A DNA stretch of 64,000 nt. It comes from GCA-2725625 sp964574215 (GTDB taxonomy: Bacteria > Pseudomonadota > Alphaproteobacteria > Rhodospirillales > UBA2165). Both the position numbers and the translations under genes were made by a program. The DNA lies in assembly GCA_964574215.1 (NCBI GenBank), contig CAZNLR010000024.1:7508-71507 (forward strand). Reading direction: 5' to 3'. The notes under the pieces were generated by a model. That model did no database searches, had not been told where the DNA came from, and saw only the letters and a program-made list of their open reading frames with translations. Below, one piece after another: positions 62,499 to 64,000 of the stretch (position 1 is the stretch's first letter; every line of letters starts with the position of its first letter).

Positions 62499-63985
62499 CG
62501 GGAAGCGCCAAAACGGGCATCACCGCCTATGGCGGCTACGTTCCCATGTTACGGCTCAACCGCCAGGCCGCGGTCCAGTCCAACGCCTGGTTCAACCCTG
62601 GTCTGACCGCCCTTGCCAGAGGAGAACGGTCCTTCTGTAACTGGGACGAAGACAGTTTGACCATGGCGGTCGAAGCGTCCCGGGATTGTCTGTCTGGCGG
62701 CGAAAAAACAACTATCTCGGCGCTTTACTTGGCATCGACAACCCTACCCTTTAGCGACCGGCAGAACGCGACCATTGCCGCCACGGCCCTCAACCTCGCC
62801 GATAACATTCGAACATTGGATATGACGTCCTCTCAGCGCGCCGCGACATCCGGCCTGATTACGGCCGTTAAAGCTCACCGCGAAGAACCGGGGGACGCCC
62901 TGTTTGTTGCCGCCGAGCACCGTATCGCCAAGGCCGCCAGTCCGCAGGAACTTCGTTACGGCGACGGGGCGGCGGCGGTTTCGATCGGTTCATCCGGGGT
63001 GATCGCGGAATTTCTGGGGGCCGAGCAAATGTCGGTCGATTTCGTCGATCATTTCCGCGGTCAGCATGAGCGTTTCAACTACAACTGGGAAGACCGCTGG
63101 ATACGTGATGAAGGCTACAACAAAATTATTCCCGGTGTCATCGCGGCGGCGCTAGATAAAAGTGGTCTGACGCCTGCGGATATCGATCATTTCGTCATGC
63201 CGGCGGTCTCGGCTTCAATCCCGAAGCGCATGGCGCAATCTCTCGGACTATCCGATGACGCCGTCAGGGACGGCCTGCAAAGAGAAATAGGCGATACCGG
63301 CGCTGCCCATGCTTTGCTGCTTCTGGCGAACACGCTTGCGGCTGCCGGTCCCGATGAAACCATTCTGATGGTCGGTTGGGGGCAAGGCTGCGACGTCTTA
63401 TTGTTTCGCACCACCGATGAGATTTCCCGGTCACGGCCGCCCATGGGCGTCGCCGGTTTTTTAAGCCGCCGCCGCGAAGATACCAATTACCAGCGATTTC
63501 TTGCTTTCAGCGGTTTGGTCGAACTGGATAAGGGCATTCGGGCGGAAAACGATACGCCGACGCCCATGACGGCGCTTTACCGTGAACGGGAAACGGTGCT
63601 GGGGTTTGTCGGCGGCGAGTGCCGTCAATGTGGCACCGCCCAATTTCCAAAATCGAATATCTGCGTCAATCCGAATTGTGGGGCGGTCGACAGCCAGGCC
63701 GCCAAGCCATTCGCCGATGTTCCGGCCCGGGTTCAGAGTTGGACGGCAGACCGCCTTGCCTATTCACCCGACCCGCCTGCCTTTTACGGGATGATCGCCT
63801 TCGACGGCGGCGGGCGTTGCATGCTCGATTTTACCGACATCGATGATGATGGCGTGGCGGTAGACACGCCCATGCGCATGGCCTTTCGGATTAAGGAATA
63901 CGATGAGCGGCGCGCTTTCACCAAATATTTCTGGAAAGCGTTACCGGATTATGACGCGGCGATGGCAGGAGAGGCCAATGGCTGA
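62495..63985 (+). CDS. HMG-CoA-synthase-like protein fused to a zinc-ribbon/OB-fold (DUF35) domain
   Basis: A 496-residue fusion. Residues 1-310 have the HMG-CoA synthase/KAS-III thiolase-like fold: YGGYVPMLRL, AATALNLADNI, RYGDGAAAVSIG, FVMPAVSASIPKRMA and GDTGAAHALLLLANTL. Residues from about 365 are a zinc ribbon (GGECRQCGTAQFPKSNICVN, then PNCG) and OB fold (AFYGMIAFDGGGRCMLDFTD), the DUF35 module that is a separate protein in archaeal HMGS-thiolase complexes. At the usual catalytic Cys position (DMTSSQRAATSGL) the residue appears to be Gln114, so classical Claisen condensation is doubtful. A further gene starts within the last codons. Confidence 0.82.
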   Translation: MTGSAKTGITAYGGYVPMLRLNRQAAVQSNAWFNPGLTALARGERSFCNWDEDSLTMAVEASRDCLSGGEKTTISALYLASTTLPFSDRQNATIAATALNLADNIRTLDMTSSQRAATSGLITAVKAHREEPGDALFVAAEHRIAKAASPQELRYGDGAAAVSIGSSGVIAEFLGAEQMSVDFVDHFRGQHERFNYNWEDRWIRDEGYNKIIPGVIAAALDKSGLTPADIDHFVMPAVSASIPKRMAQSLGLSDDAVRDGLQREIGDTGAAHALLLLANTLAAAGPDETILMVGWGQGCDVLLFRTTDEISRSRPPMGVAGFLSRRREDTNYQRFLAFSGLVELDKGIRAENDTPTPMTALYRERETVLGFVGGECRQCGTAQFPKSNICVNPNCGAVDSQAAKPFADVPARVQSWTADRLAYSPDPPAFYGMIAFDGGGRCMLDFTDIDDDGVAVDTPMRMAFRIKEYDERRAFTKYFWKALPDYDAAMAGEANG

Positions 63986-64000
63986 GGGCATAAAAGATAA
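63978..64000 (+). CDS. Start of the next gene, probably a thiolase (cut by window edge)
   Basis: Seven codons, MAEGIKD, run to the window end, with an ATG overlapping the HMGS-like stop by eight bases. Thiolases commonly follow the HMGS-like/OB gene in this kind of cluster; the visible sequence alone cannot prove the identity. Confidence 0.35.

Overview
The window reads as chromosomal DNA of a free-living alphaproteobacterium, most like the Rhodospirillales/Kiloniellales type. The evidence is gene content and order: a ChvI/ChvG two-component pair followed by hprK, rapZ, an EIIA-Man protein, HPr and ahcY; the tsaE-amgK-murU-addB-addA-trxA run; and the aroA-cmk-rpsA-sppA-ihfB-lapA-pyrF-trpF-trpB-trpA-folC run. 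Alphaproteobacterial variants recur (short HprK, alphaproteobacterial AddB, TIGR02300 protein, DUF1127). Most of the DNA looks GC-rich; a few stretches are visibly AT-rich.

Layout. (1) 1-3.7 kb: the start of pstS with a very good Pho box, an AEC-family carrier, a PhoR-like kinase without membrane segments, and a DUF1127 protein. (2) 3.7-12.2 kb: GTP-type PEP carboxykinase, two small membrane/coiled-coil proteins, a HugZ-like protein, then chvI-chvG-hprK-rapZ-EIIA-HPr, a regulatory PTS branch that joins envelope sensing to carbon metabolism. (3) 12.4-24.6 kb: ahcY, a PAS histidine kinase, tsaE, peptidoglycan-recycling amgK-murU, the AddAB recombination nuclease and thioredoxin. (4) 24.7-36.3 kb: an accessory block between trxA and folC with a methyltransferase, an exported deaminase plus ankyrin protein, transporters, an alcohol dehydrogenase, a sulfotransferase, an acyl-CoA ligase, a CocE-type hydrolase and a 2-hydroxyacid dehydrogenase. 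(5) 36.3-47.1 kb, minus strand: the folate/tryptophan/pyrimidine/translation run. rpsA carries an unusual acidic-then-lysine-rich tail and aroA carries a slippage-prone in-frame repeat. (6) 47.3-47.85 kb: TIGR02300 gene and tRNA-Ala(GGC). (7) 47.85-61.45 kb: a segment bounded by the 3' part of the tRNA gene and a diverged 43-bp copy of it, as expected of an old tRNA-targeted island. Its left 2.4 kb is AT-rich and decayed (integrase stub, large palindromes, a DUF2167 gene, a broken peptidase-like gene) and is joined abruptly to a thiolase gene cut right after its GGGLS motif. The rest is a fatty/carboxylic acid CoA catabolic cluster with a TetR regulator and two identical 18-bp palindromes placed to control it. 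(8) 61.7-64.0 kb: a crotonase, an HMG-CoA-synthase-like protein fused to a zinc-ribbon/OB fold, and the first codons of another gene.

The best leads for unusual biology are the HMGS-like/OB fusion that appears to have Gln where the catalytic Cys should be, the S1 protein with a histone-like tail, the GTP-type PEPCK near the chv locus, and the island with its two-palindrome regulon. No defence system or CRISPR array was seen.
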